Of a stretch of 64,000 nucleotides of DNA, positions 48,201 through 58,281 are shown in pieces. Both the position numbers and the translations under genes were made by a program. Each line of letters opens with the position of its first letter. Within the stretch, counting starts at the first letter, position 1. Origin of the DNA: Haberlea rhodopensis (Eukaryota; Streptophyta; Magnoliopsida; Lamiales; Gesneriaceae); NCBI GenBank assembly GCA_907163345.1, contig CAJQUN010000008.1, positions 11,881,691-11,945,690 on the forward strand. Reading direction: 5' to 3'. A model generated the notes under the pieces. That model made no database searches. It was not told the DNA's origin and worked only from the letters and a program-made list of their open reading frames with translations.

Positions 48201-49456
48201 TCGAGCTAACTTCTTTACCCCCACTCGCTCGAGTGGGGGTAAAGAAGCTATAGTTCTGGCTTTCTCACCTACCTATTTGGTCTCCTACATATACATAATA
48301 CTAATTTTTCTTCTACTCATAGCCTCTACTAACTTTGCTAATCTACCAGTAAGGGAACCTACATTCCAAGAGGCTAAAAGAATCATATGGTCTTGGTTTC
48401 GAGCTAACTTCTTTACCCCCACTCGCTCGAGGTGCGGGAACTCTTGCTCATTTGACACCACACCCAGGCGTCGATGTGACGCGTCGCTTCTGGGCGACGA
48501 TCTAGCAGCCCTTGCCCACTTATCACTCACACGGGATCCGGTGCAGCGCGTCGCTGTGTAGAGAACGCCCCAACACAATTCATCTTATAGTTCATGCCAT
48601 TGAGATGTAACAAATTTATCCGGTTGGCTGTCACAGGCCTACCACCACCCTCCTCCTGTACCCTGGCTTAGGACAGACAGTGATCCATATCACAAGTGAT
48701 GTATATGACTGGTGGAGTTCCAAGTCCAGACATTCCCCAATTATACATTATTAAGACTGCAGTTTGTATTGGATAAGGATAGTGCATTTCTACTTTGGCT
48801 GATAATTTGTTTTTAAGGGTACAAGATCTTAATTCTGAAGAGGTTTTGGACCTCGACTATTACTTATGAAGTTATTTTGTGGTTACTATTAATCATAACT
48901 TTGAATTAGCTTGTTCCTATTTGTTGAGTGATACAGGAAAGTGGGTCTGAAAAGCCTGTTGTTGCTTTTATTGCTGGACTTACTGCTCCACCTGGTAGAA
49001 GAATGGGTCATGCAGGAGGTAATGTGTCTATAAGGCTAATTGCGCTTAGTCTTCAAAAAAGATGAGTGCATATTACGGGAGCAAAACAAATTGAGCTCCA
49101 TCCTTTTATGTTATGCTTGAAGTCAAACTCTTGGTGGTCCCCAAACTACTTAGATCATACTTAATAACGTTGTGTCTGGTTCATAAATTTGGTGCTATAG
49201 CTTCGCCCGCCAACTCAATTCTTCTGCAACACCAATTGATCTTTCACGAGCCAGGTTTGTGTGCTGTATCATCTTCTTTTCTTTTTTAGATTGATTTGGT
49301 TCTCCTGTGCAATGTGCAGCAATCGTGTCTGGAGGGAAGGGCACTGCTCAAGACAAAATCAAAACTCTGAGAGAAGCTGGAGTTACTGTGGTCGAATCAC
49401 CTGCAAAGATCGGCTCTGCAATGTTTGATGTCTTCAAGCAGAGAGGTCTTGTTTGA
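33277..49456 (+). CDS. Succinyl-CoA ligase [ADP/GDP-forming] subunit alpha, mitochondrial
   Basis: Seven exons with GT-AG borders: 33277-33483, 34365-34574, 35603-35773, 36057-36180, 44612-44673, 48937-49018 and 49320-49456; together 993 nt, 330 aa. The enzyme makes ATP/GTP from succinyl-CoA in the TCA cycle, with a beta subunit, in the mitochondrial matrix. The first ~30 residues (MSRQAAKRLIGNWSSRVICP) are basic and lack acids, as in a mitochondrial presequence. The CoA-binding domain follows (VICQGITGKNGTFHTEHAIEYGTKM, VGGVTPKKGG, ELDLVVCITEGIPQHDM); the ligase part holds GPNCPGIIKPGE, SRSGTLTYEA, EIGGTAEEDAA and the phospho-histidine H283 in RRMGHAGAIVSGGKGTA. Length is close to plant homologues. 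Introns 4 and 5 are 8.4 and 4.3 kb because of transposon insertions, yet all exons stay intact. Confidence 0.96.
36451..37545 (-). mobile_element. TRIM-like miniature LTR element in intron 4
   Basis: A 1,095-bp element with terminal direct repeats 36451-36633 and 37343-37545, both TG...CA, flanked by AATTT (36446-36450 and 37546-37550). The minus strand has a primer-binding site TGGTATCAAAGCC beside the right repeat and a purine tract (AATTTGAGGGGG) beside the left. The ~700-bp interior has no retrotransposon proteins; a 129-codon minus-strand frame (36841-37230) shows no known domain. The terminal repeats have diverged clearly and differ by a ~20-bp indel, so it is older than Copia-B. Confidence 0.85.
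36790..36892. repeat. Short tandem repeats inside the TRIM
   Basis: Four imperfect copies of CCGTGCAAGGCT(T/C)AAA.GCAC, with linkers containing ACAACAA, lie inside the TRIM-like element. Confidence 0.7.
37953..38146 (-). mobile_element. 5'-truncated RTE LINE copy in intron 4
   Basis: A 194-bp segment matches the 3' end of the LINE in intron 5 (ACTAAGCCTTTAAT, GCGTCAGTCTTCTCCAA, AAGCCTTTGCGTATAA). It is flanked by a 19-bp duplication with one mismatch (37934-37952 and 38147-38165) and starts with an ACAACAACT remnant of the trinucleotide tail. Truncated 3' fragments like this are normal products of LINE retrotransposition. Confidence 0.8.
38166..39318. other. Intron 4 sequence without recognised elements
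   Basis: AT-rich intronic DNA of the succinyl-CoA ligase gene between the LINE fragment and Copia-B. No element ends or coding stretches are supported. Confidence 0.5.
39324..44187 (-). mobile_element. Copia-B: complete Ty1/copia element in intron 4
   Basis: A 4,864-bp element with short LTRs 39324-39559 and 43962-44187 (TGTAAACTACCG...CTTATCGACA). They differ by about two substitutions and a 10-bp repeat-unit indel, so the insertion is young. The flanks are GATAA and TATAA, a 5-bp duplication with one mismatch. A tRNA-iMet-type primer-binding site (TGGTATCAGAGCC, minus) abuts the right LTR and a purine tract (CTTGAGGGGGAG) the left. It lies antisense to the succinyl-CoA ligase gene. Confidence 0.93.
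39567..43914 (-). pseudogene. Copia-B gag-pol polyprotein (interrupted)
   Basis: Gag begins at 43914 (MAGIGHTSSSSSSSG), changes frame near 43,730 and again near 43,510, and carries the zinc knuckle CEKCKKPWHTIETC; the protease motif is WILDSGATDHM. After another frame change near 42,700 the main block (to 39966) holds LWHCRLGHPH, integrase (HSDVWGP, FRSDNGTEF, NGVAERKNR) and RT (RLVAKGFTQTYGVDY, YVDDIILTGDD). RNase H reads ADWAGSVTDRRSTTGYCTFV, then an in-frame TAG at 39966-39968, then continues in the same frame (SSAEAEFRAMAQG, YCDNKAAISI) to 39567. At least three frame changes and one nonsense codon mean it cannot encode its own machinery now. Confidence 0.92.
44249..44407. repeat. 22-bp perfect inverted repeat in intron 4
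   Basis: 44249-44270 and 44386-44407 are perfect inverted copies (core CTATTTCTTTGGCAGCAA) separated by 115 bp; a few more bases pair with one mismatch on the inner side. In the intron transcript this can form a stem-loop. It may be the ends of a very small MITE, though no target duplication is clear. Confidence 0.8.
45408..48578 (-). pseudogene. RTE LINE endonuclease / reverse transcriptase
   Basis: The endonuclease start is readable near 48,380 (ILLASWNVGSLTGRLAKLV), after an N-terminal stretch. Parts of the endonuclease appear at 47413-47682 (TWFKKRSSHLVTFRS, IDFFLARK) and 47002-47298. RT spans 46011-46937, with NKMKARRAVGPDGI, NYRGIKLMCHTMKLWE, FGFMPGRSTTEAI, DLEKAYDKVPR and the catalytic FADDVVFID; the C-terminal piece 45408-45641 reads LHWFGHVRRRPSSAP. 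Several frameshifts and an internal duplication (48048-48431) inactivate it. Confidence 0.9.
48048..48431. repeat. 198-bp tandem duplication with inverted junction inside the LINE
   Basis: The segment starting at 48048 is repeated from 48246, offset 198 bp, with very few mismatches. At the junction, 48211-48227 and 48230-48246 are perfect 17-bp inverted copies around CT, so the first copy ends in an inverted filler of its own last bases. Confidence 0.92.
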
Positions 49457-51097
49457 GTCTAATCCATGGTGTTTCTTTATTTCCTCCACTCCCATTGGGG
49501 ACGAGTGTCAATTATTTTGTTTCGTCGCTCTGACGCTGTTACTGCATATAATAACAAGGACAAATTCTTTGACAACAGTATCATTTTTTCCAATCTGCCA
49601 GAAATTGAATCGCCTAAAAGAAACAGACAATAACAATCAGATCTCCATCTTATTTTAAAATGTATCACGTCTTTTACAAGAGCAGTGATTTGATGCTTTA
49701 AATCGAACTATCTTGGGTGTCATTTTTCGCTTTGGTTTAGGCCATTTCCTCTCATTTGCCAGCATTTTGGTCTTCTTTTGATTTTACTGCTTATGAAGGA
49801 TATTTTATTTTATTTTGTGGGTCTTTGATGTTTTAGTGGACACAAAATCAAAATACTTAGGAACTTTTAAACGGGCAAATTTTATGTAAATCCCAGTTAT
49901 AACCTGAAATATTTACAGCATGATCATGTACATTAATGTTTCAAAGTTCCGATTTCGATTATTTTGTATTTATTTTATCAATCAATTCTATTGTAGAGCG
50001 AAACAATCCAGCTATTGATATTCGAAGATCCAATCGATTCTTCCAATGTATCGTCTTTGGATCTAATGGAATTCAGGTGGCATATATTTGAAATGCATTC
50101 CATCGATCGGATTAATTTAGTTGAAGTAACTAAGAACTTCGAATTTAAGTAACATCAATAATATTATTGAATTAGCGTTATTGAAGCCGAGCCAATAATG
50201 GCTAGTAGTGAGCACCCACCACTTATCATAGTTAGACATAATCAATATGTATGGATCATACTTTTCCTTCCGATAGCAACAAAATATCTTCGTCGTAGTC
50301 GTGTTTATTGTTTGTTTAAGTTTGTAACTATGTGACTAATCGAAGTGAAAATATATTTTGCTTTGAATATAGGAGTTGCTAAGAGCAAAATTCGGTAAAA
50401 AGACCCGATTGTAAATGTAACTATATTCGCAATTGTTTTTTTTTTTATAAACAGAGTCTAAATACTTCATTTTTAGTTCGAATTTCTTTCATTTTTTTAA
50501 TTTGATTTTACGGAACATGCATTACCAATATATGATATGTTATACAACTCAGAACATGCAAAAATCGATTATTGGTGAACTCATAATTAGTATTAGTATA
50601 ATCAATAGGTCTGAAAGACTCATACTTTACAAAACTTATTAAAATAAAATTCAAATAACTCATATACGGATATTTTCAATTTTGTTTACATATCAATTCT
50701 ATATAATGAATTATATATTTTTTAAACCCATTGCAGCTATTAGTGACCTTTTTGACACAAGTACCCAATATCTCCAGTTTCGATATTTATGAGTAACGAA
50801 TTAAATTTAACATTCAATTGACCAATATATAATAATTAAAATAAATTCTAAATTAATTATACCAAGTTACAATATTCGACTACATGCATATTTTTTAATA
50901 ATAATAAAATTTAAATTAGCTCCCTTACTGGTTGTTGACTTGCTCTCTGACTTTCTTTTCCAAAGAATGGGACCAAATTTAGATAAAGTCAAACACGAAG
51001 GATCAATTTATATAAAATAAGTAAAGTTGGGTGACAGTTAAAACGGAAAGAAAATCAGAAATGTCTGGAAGAAACGAGAAGAACACAGAGAAATCAA

Positions 51098-51105
51098 GAA
51101 TTTTC
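51098..51105 (+). promoter_or_regulatory. Candidate heat-shock element
   Basis: GAATTTTC fits GAAnnTTC, the two-unit core of a heat-shock element, 36 bp before the TATA box and close to further GAA units (51068-51083, GGAAGAAACGAGAAGAAC). A third contiguous unit is not clear, so inducibility is uncertain. Confidence 0.4.
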
Positions 51106-51133
51106 CAGGCTCTTCAACTCTACTCTCAACATG

Positions 51134-51141
51134 TATATATA
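51134..51141 (+). promoter_or_regulatory. TATA box of the HSP70 gene
   Basis: TATATATA followed by AACCC lies 148-155 bp before the ATG, a position that leaves a ~120-nt 5' UTR, normal for plant HSP70 genes. Confidence 0.6.
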
Positions 51142-51288
51142 TAACCCTATCTCTTCTCAAGCTTCACCACCAAAAAAATTCGAACAAGGAATATATATTC
51201 TACGAAGCGCTCTCAAAATCTTCTGTGCTTTTTTTTTTTTTGGTTTCAAAATTCGAGTCTCTTTGTGATTGCTTGATAGTTGGTGTTA

Positions 51289-53723
51289 ATGGCTGGAAAA
51301 GGCGAAGGGCCTGCTATTGGGATTGATTTGGGAACCACGTATTCATGCGTCGGCGTGTGGCAGCATGATCGTGTTGAAATCATAGCTAACGACCAGGGCA
51401 ACCGTACCACGCCGTCTTATGTGGCTTTCACCGACACCGAGCGTCTCATCGGCGATGCGGCGAAGAACCAGGTCGCTATGAACCCTGTCAACACTGTTTT
51501 CGGTGAGTTACACTTGCCTTTTTGGTGTTTTTTTTAGCTCTTAGTATTTTTAGTTGATAGTTGAATTGAGAAGCACTACAATCGTGTGTTTTTATGTGAT
51601 CGTGTTTGTTGTATTGGAGACTAGAATTTTGTGTTGCGGAGTCGTAACTATTAATTCATGCTCTGCTTCATTTTCATTTCTTAAGTTCTTATTTTTCCTT
51701 CTGGATTTTTTTTTTTACAATATGTGGAATCTGCATGAGGAGGACGAGAGAACTTTGCAAATTTTTTTGCAGTTAACTACGTTAAACAGATGAACTAACC
51801 AAGGATATGAAATGATTTCTTACCTTTAGGCGACGTTGCAATATCATTGAATTGACTCCTTTGCTTTTTTTTTTTTCATTTCTTTGGGGATAAGTTCGAA
51901 ATTCTTGTCTGATGAATGAATTAAAATATTAGTTGATGCAACCATCTGGTTTTTTACGAAGTTGAGTTACTTATTTTGTTCATTTCTGATGTACAGATGC
52001 GAAGCGGTTGATTGGTAGAAGATACAACGACCCGACTGTTCAAAGTGACATCAAGCTGTGGCCGTTCAAGGTTGTTGCTGGACCTGGTGACAAGCCCATG
52101 ATTGTGGTCATGTACAAGGGTGAAGAGAAACAATTTTCTGCGGAGGAGATTTCGTCCATGGTTCTTGTGAAGATGAAAGAAATAGCAGAAGCTTTTCTTG
52201 GAATAACGGTGAAGAATGCCGTTGTTACGGTGCCTGCTTATTTCAATGACTCTCAGCGTCAGGCCACTAAGGACGCTGGAGCCATTTCCGGACTCAATGT
52301 AATGCGTATCATCAACGAACCAACTGCTGCGGCCATTGCTTATGGACTGGACAAGAAACCAGGCACTTCTGGTGAGAAGAATGTGCTCATTTTTGACTTG
52401 GGAGGAGGTACCTTTGATGTATCTCTTCTCACTATAGAGGAAGGTATATTTGAAGTTAAAGCTACTGCCGGTGATACTCACCTTGGAGGAGAAGATTTCG
52501 ACAATAGAATGGTGAACCATTTCGTTCAGGAGTTCAAGAGGAAGAATAAGAAGGATATTAGTGGGAATCCGCGAGCTCTTAGGAGATTGAGAACTGCCTG
52601 TGAGAGGGCGAAGAGAACTTTATCGTCCACTGCACAGACTACAATTGAGATTGATTCTTTGTTTGAGGGTATTGATTTTTATACGACCATCACTAGAGCA
52701 AGATTCGAGGAGCTTAATATGGATTTATTCAGGAAGTGTATGGAACCGGTTGAGAAGTGTCTGAGGGATGCAAAGATGGATAAGAGCAGCGTTCATGATG
52801 TTGTGGTTGTTGGTGGCTCGACTAGGATTCCGAAGGTCCAGCAGTTGTTGCAGGATTTCTTTAACGGGAAAGAACTTTGCAAGAGCATTAATCCCGACGA
52901 AGCTGTTGCATATGGTGCCGCCGTTCAAGCAGCGATTTTGAGTGGTGAAGGCAATGAAAAAGTTCAAGATTTACTTCTTTTGGATGTTACTCCTTTGTCC
53001 CTTGGTTTGGAGACTGCTGGAGGAGTAATGACTGTACTGATTCCAAGAAACACAACCATTCCCACCAAGAAAGAGCAAATCTTTTCGACATACTCCGATA
53101 ATCAGCCCGGAGTACTGATTCAGGTTTTCGAAGGTGAAAGAACGAGAACAAAAGATAACAACTTACTGGGGAAATTTGAGCTCTCCGGCATCCCACCAGC
53201 ACCCAGGGGCGTTCCTCAAATTACGGTCTGCTTCGACATCGATGCAAATGGTATCTTAAATGTCTCTGCTGAAGATAAGACAACGGGGCAGAAAAACAAG
53301 ATCACGATCACGAATGATAAAGGCAGGTTGTCGAAAGAAGACATTGAGAAAATGGTACAAGAAGCAGAGAAGTACAAAGCAGAGGATGAGGAGCACAAAA
53401 AGAAAGTAGATGCGAAAAATTCTTTGGAGAATTATGCATACAACATGAGAAACACGATGAAGGATGAGAAGATCGCCTCGAAGCTTGCAGCTCCGGAGAA
53501 GAAGAAAATAGAGGATGCTGTGGAGTCTGCTATTCAATGGTTGGATGCGAACCAGCTTGCAGAAGTGGATGAATTTGAGGACAAGTTGAAAGAACTCGAG
53601 AATCTCTGCAATCCGATCATCGCCAAAATGTACCAGGGTGGCGCGGAGGAGAATGGCCCTGCTGCAGGTGGTGGTGCTGGCGCTGGCCCTGGCCCTGGTC
53701 CGAAAATTGAGGAAGTTGATTGA
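51289..53723 (+). CDS. Cytosolic heat shock 70 kDa protein (HSP70/HSC70)
   Basis: Two exons, 51289-51502 and 51997-53723, with a 494-bp intron in the conserved plant position after codon 71 (NPVNTVF|D); 646 aa. It is an ATP-driven chaperone of cytosol and nucleus. The nucleotide-binding domain (about 1-385) has the signatures IGIDLGTTYSCVGVW, IFDLGGGTFDVS and VVVVGGSTRIPKVQQL; the linker LLLLDVTPLSLGLE leads to the substrate-binding domain. The C-terminus ends EEVD, the docking motif for TPR co-chaperones, so it is a cytosolic form. The tail before it is GAGAGPGPGP-like without the usual GGMP repeats. The start is MAGKGEGP, typical of plant cytosolic HSP70; an upstream in-frame non-ATG extension is not needed. 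Length is normal and no defect is seen. Confidence 0.96.
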
Positions 53724-53950
53724 GTATCAGAACTCTGTCGGATATGATATTGAGGAATTTACTATCCCTCAAAATATTTTAAGTAGAGTGGTGTATGATG
53801 GAAACATGTTTCTTTTGTATTTTTGTTTCTTTTTTCTAATGTAGTCTTTTGTCTCATCCGTGGAGAAGGAATTATGCTAAATATGGAATGTCTTTATATT
53901 TTATAATATATATAATAATGTTCAAATAAAATAAATCATGAATAACGGGC

Positions 53951-53985
<35 letters not shown>

Positions 53986-54699
53986 CTAGTTAATTTGGCA
54001 CCGCGCAAGACGCGTTGTAAGTGAACTTCTAATCTGATATATATGTCCAACAAAGCGTCAAACACAAGTTCAAAAGGATAAAAAGATGGTTCATACGTAT
54101 TGAACATACATAATCGTACATAAATAACATCAAACAGGTTGGACTAAACAAAAGTCAGTCACACGATAGCAAGAGTTGGCATCAGATATCCTAGTAGGTC
54201 CCAATAGACTCCTAAATAAAAGTCATCTACAAAAGTCCATTATAGTAGAAGATGACATCAAATATCACAATAATGTTTAAAAAATTGAGATAAAATGGAT
54301 GAATTGTTGGGTCAAAAGTCAAATCTTTTCAAACAAATCAGTATTTATGTAAAAATAATAATAATAACAAAATAAGATAGACATTTACGGTTCATGGAAC
54401 ACCATCCGATTGAAAAAATAACAAAAATAAATGAAAATGAATTAACAAAAATAAAGGAAAAAATAAAACCAAAAAACCAAAAAAAAAAAAAAAAAAAACT
54501 GAAAAAAGCCGGAACGGGTACTGTTAATAATATGTATATAGATTCTAATTTGTTCACTCGAGATAAGATATCCATTCAACTCAGCCTTTCAGGAGACACA
54601 ACATACATCGTACAAGTGACATGTTATGTTCGAAAATTTAATTTCTTTCTCCTTTTTAGGTTAATAACTGGCCTCCAATTTCAGGTAATTTTGTTTCTG
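53724..54699. other. HSP70 3' flank and AT-rich intergenic DNA
   Basis: It includes the HSP70 3' UTR, an (AT)n microsatellite at about 53950-53985, and an A-rich run at 54473-54500. No gene. Confidence 0.5.
53987..54020 (-). mobile_element. Possible Helitron 3' terminus
   Basis: On the minus strand a GC-rich hairpin (CAACGCG/CGCGGTG, one mismatch, loop TCTTG) is followed 10-12 nt later by CTAG and then T. Hairpin plus CTRR before a T is the Helitron 3' end signature. The matching 5' end was not found. Confidence 0.35.
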
Positions 54700-54949
54700 A
54701 TAGGTACATGATTTTTTTTTCTTTATTGTAACACCCAGTTGTAGATCACTTGGTTTTGCTGCATAGCTATTGAAATTCATTCTGATTTATGCTCCGGTAA
54801 AAGCTTCAATCACAGCTAATTTCTCCAGATCATATCCTTGATGCTTAGGTTTTATAATCTTCGTAACTTTTTACTGTTCTAAAATGGAGTTTATTTCTTA
54901 GTTGTACTTTTGTTCAGATTTTGTGTTCTCTTGCTTTGCTTTACTGGCC

Positions 54950-56258
54950 ATTGATTGAATTGTCATATTTATTTAGAGTCTATCAAACTGGAGAGGGGGT
55001 TTTTGAATAGGACCATAGGAATTATATCGTTGGATTTTTATATGCGTATAACTCCAACGAAGCCATAGAATTAATCATTTTGCTATTTAAATTGTTTTAT
55101 ATTTTATCTTAGGTAGACATATCAAGACGACTATTGAATGATTATTTCAATTCAACACTCGGGAGAGGTAGTAGAATAACATAGAATTCTTGGCTAATAA
55201 ACTAAAAGAACACAACATAGTTGATAGTTAAGTGAAGTCAAACCTCTAGAATCCAATCTCATTGATTTTCTACACTTAAAGATTCATCTTGTTAGTTTAT
55301 TTTAATTTTTTATTTAATTCATTTAATTGATTGTCTAAATAAAGTTGAGACTATTCTAATTAAAGTAGTTGGTATAAAATTAATTTTCAATCCCTGTGGG
55401 TTCGACATCCATACTTTAATTCCTATTCTACAACTTGACACCGTACATTTGCGGTACGATTTACACGCATCAAGTTTTTGGCGTCGTTGCCGGGGATTGA
55501 TTTATTTTTCTTTATACTGATATTTTACCAAGTAGTCTTGATTTTATTTTATAATTTTATTTTTAGTTGTAATTTCTTTTATTTGTGTTTTTCTTGTGAG
55601 GCACTTGGAGATTATTCATCCTTAGGTTTTCACAAGTTTTGCCCAACAACAGTCGGAACCGTTCTATGCAGTTTGGGAGATATTCAATAATTTGGGAAAC
55701 ACGTTCCGGTTCCATATTTTTCAAACTACGTTCTTCTGCAATTTTTCTACAATGGTGTGGATGCAGACACACTAGGATGGGTATTCAACGGAGCAATGGC
55801 AACTGATAGTCACCTATTTGATAGAGATGAGGATATCGTGTTACACTTGTTTAACAATATGACGGATTTCGACTACCTGTGGCATTGAGATCCTTCACTG
55901 CAAGGTTGGAGTCACTAATACCCACCAGAGCATCACTACCCCCATATTACACACCAACCATCCGAGCATCAAAGAGAGGATGAGTATAATTTTGATAAAG
56001 TCTATCAGTTGGAGGATATTGTGCGCAAATTCGTGGCATCATCTGAAACAAAGACTGAAAATCATACCTACTCCATACTTCACCTGGAGCAGCTAACAGA
56101 GACTTTTCAGGAAATAATTTTAGCGAGTTGCCATGAGGATGAGATGATCTCTACACATCAAGGGGTAATGAATCAAATTGGGGTACATGATGATGATTAA
56201 TCAACCAACCATGTTTGGGGGAGTGATCCCACTCATGTGGGATGTGCAAGGGAATGTG
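54950..56258 (+). mobile_element. Athila-like Ty3 relic: LTR end, primer-binding site and start of gag
   Basis: The LTR end reads CCCTGTGGGTTCGACATCC ... ACACGCATCA and stops at 55472; the LTR start is not defined. A primer-binding site TGGCGTCGTTGCCGGGGA (55479-55496) follows, the tRNA-Asp type used by Athila, with one base changed. Downstream, 55740-56200 reads as broken gag-like protein (FYNGVDADTLGWVFNGAM, DRDEDIVLHLFNNMTDF, LEDIVRKFVASSETKTENHTY) with stops. The element is cut at 56258 by the chromovirus. Confidence 0.65.
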
Positions 56259-58200
56259 TGTCACGCCCCGAGACCGGGGTCAATAACACCGGCATTGATT
56301 TTCATAAACATCTTGAAATCAATAAGCCTCGTAATATAGTAATAAACAAAACCAGTCTATATTCCATAAATAAAGAAATCATTATCTTTACAACTGAATT
56401 AAAAACGCGTAATCAAACTCTAAAAGTCTTAAATAATAAAATCGTACTTAAATAAAGTCTTGGGATCTTAATTTTTAGAAATACGCAGCGGATATATCAC
56501 CAACCCCAAAATTGGTGATCTTCTTCGGCTTCAACTTCTTCCTCAGCTTTATCTGGGGATGTAGAGTAAGGGGTGAGTGTTTTGGAAAATACTCAGCAAG
56601 TGGGGGACAATCTGTAAGGACCCTAGTTCCTTAAGTGCGGATTAAAGGCATAATTAAATTTTTCCATACAAAATAAGGTTTGAAGGTCAAGTTGATGCCC
56701 TGAGTTAATTAAATTACAGTGCCAAATAAAGTTTCAAAAGGGATTAGTTACATTCCCAACCAATGAATACTAATCCTATAGCTTTACACTACTCCTAGAG
56801 CAGATACTATACAAAAGGATTTGGCCTGCTAACAAGAGCACTCCTCACTGGCTCACTGCATCACCCGCCTTAGCCCCTTCCGCCCAAGTACCTACAGGAA
56901 CAACCCCAAACCGTGAGCATGCATATAAATCATATCCACAATAATATGATCACAATTAAATGCATAAACCATAAATGCAATTCACTTCCTGTGTTTAACA
57001 TATTTAAAAGCTCCATTGGTTGTCCCTGTATCACAATAATAATCAAAGATTATAATACCAATATGCATGTCATGACATGAACTCATTCCGTGTATACCAA
57101 TTTCCAATTTCCAGTCTTATTATATCAGTGGCATAATACCCCTCGCGTTTATATGACAGCGGCATTAATACCCCTCGCTTCGACATATTAGCGGTATAAT
57201 ATCCCTCGCATCAATATGACAGCGGCATTATCCTTCGCTTCGACATATTTGCGGCAAATATTCTTCATCGCTAAATATGACAGCGGCAAGTATTCTATCA
57301 TCGCTTCGACATAACAGCGGCAAGTATTCTATCATCACTACGATATAATCTCGACTCACAATATATATATATGCAACCGTAATGCACATCCAATCACATA
57401 TGCAACCAAAATGCATAAACAAGACCATGTATGCAACCACAATGCATAACCAATTCAAAGCGTAATAAATACGTTTTACCGTCCGATGCTCGTACGTCTC
57501 ACTACGTACCTTGATTCCAAAAGTGGAGATTATCGTAGACTTTATCTCCTATGCTGTGTGCCCACCTGGGATGGTTCTACACATTCACACAAATCGATAT
57601 TAGGAGCCAATAATAGTCCGATATCAAAAATTTCACAAAAAAAAATCCAAAAATCCAATAGTGTGTGTACTGTGAGTATTTTTTTTTGAAGGCTTTGGAC
57701 TGATTTTCGAAGGCTGAATAAATTCGAAAGTTGAGCAGGAAACTCTGAAAGAATTTCGAATATTTAGGCTTGAATTTCAAGAGATGGGTTGCTGATTTTC
57801 TCACGAAATTCTATACGGAACGTACTGATTTTTCTCTGAATTTTTATATGGCTAAATCGTATATTTATAAGGTTTGAAAAATCCAAATTTATGGTGATAA
57901 GTTTTCAAGAGTTTTGAAGGTGCAAATCTAAAGATTTTTGATGGCTAAGGTATTAAGAGGATGTGATTTAAACATGCATCTTATCTTTATTTATTAAAGA
58001 ATTTGTCAACCAAAGTTTATCCCTACAAGAACTCTTAATCAACTTTAGAGTTTTAAACCTACTCAAATTCTTAATTATCCATCTATTTAATTAGAGTTTT
58101 AAACCTACTAAAGTACTTAATTATCTAATTAATAAATAGAGTTTTAACTTCAACAAATTACCTTAAGTAAGTTGGTGTCATCAAATTCTCGGGTTTTACA
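56259..58200 (-). repeat. Chromovirus 3' LTR
   Basis: A 1,942-bp LTR, TGTCACGCCCCGAGACC at the left and CTCGGGTTTTACA at the right, next to the polypurine tract. It contains a minisatellite at 57126-57350. ORFs inside it are not genes. Confidence 0.85.
57126..57350. repeat. Minisatellite inside the chromovirus LTR
   Basis: Seven degenerate copies of a ~30-bp unit of the type AGCGGCA-ATA-CCCTCGCTTCGACATAT. The units shift gradually from an ATACCCCTCGC form on the left to an AGTATTCTATCATCGC form on the right. Confidence 0.85.
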
Positions 58201-58281
58201 TCCCTCCCTCCTTATTTGAAGTTTCGTCCTCGAAACTCGAGTCAACTTGGTCTTGGAAAAGGTAGGGGTATTTTTCTCGCA

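Larger units (their letters stand above)
45336..48719 (-). mobile_element. RTE-type LINE, nearly full length, in intron 5
   Basis: A 3,384-bp insertion with a perfect 21-bp duplication (45315-45335 and 48720-48740). On the minus strand the 5' end is at 48719 and the 3' end carries a (TTG)n tail, seen as AACAACAAC at 45336-45356. A TTG-type tail and the compact endonuclease-RT layout fit plant RTE elements. The insertion sits in intron 5 of the succinyl-CoA ligase gene, opposite to its transcription. Confidence 0.9.
49457..51288. other. Intergenic region between the succinyl-CoA ligase and HSP70 genes
   Basis: It contains the 3' UTR of the ligase gene and the HSP70 upstream region. AT-rich, with no recognised element. 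Confidence 0.6.

Noticed and set aside
47965..48561. 198-codon plus-strand ORF with a 66-residue internal repeat
   Set aside because: It is antisense to the LINE endonuclease region, and its repeat is only the 198-bp DNA duplication read on the wrong strand.
51954..52520. 188-codon minus-strand ORF under HSP70
   Set aside because: It is a mirror frame of a strongly coding HSP70 exon with no family resemblance.
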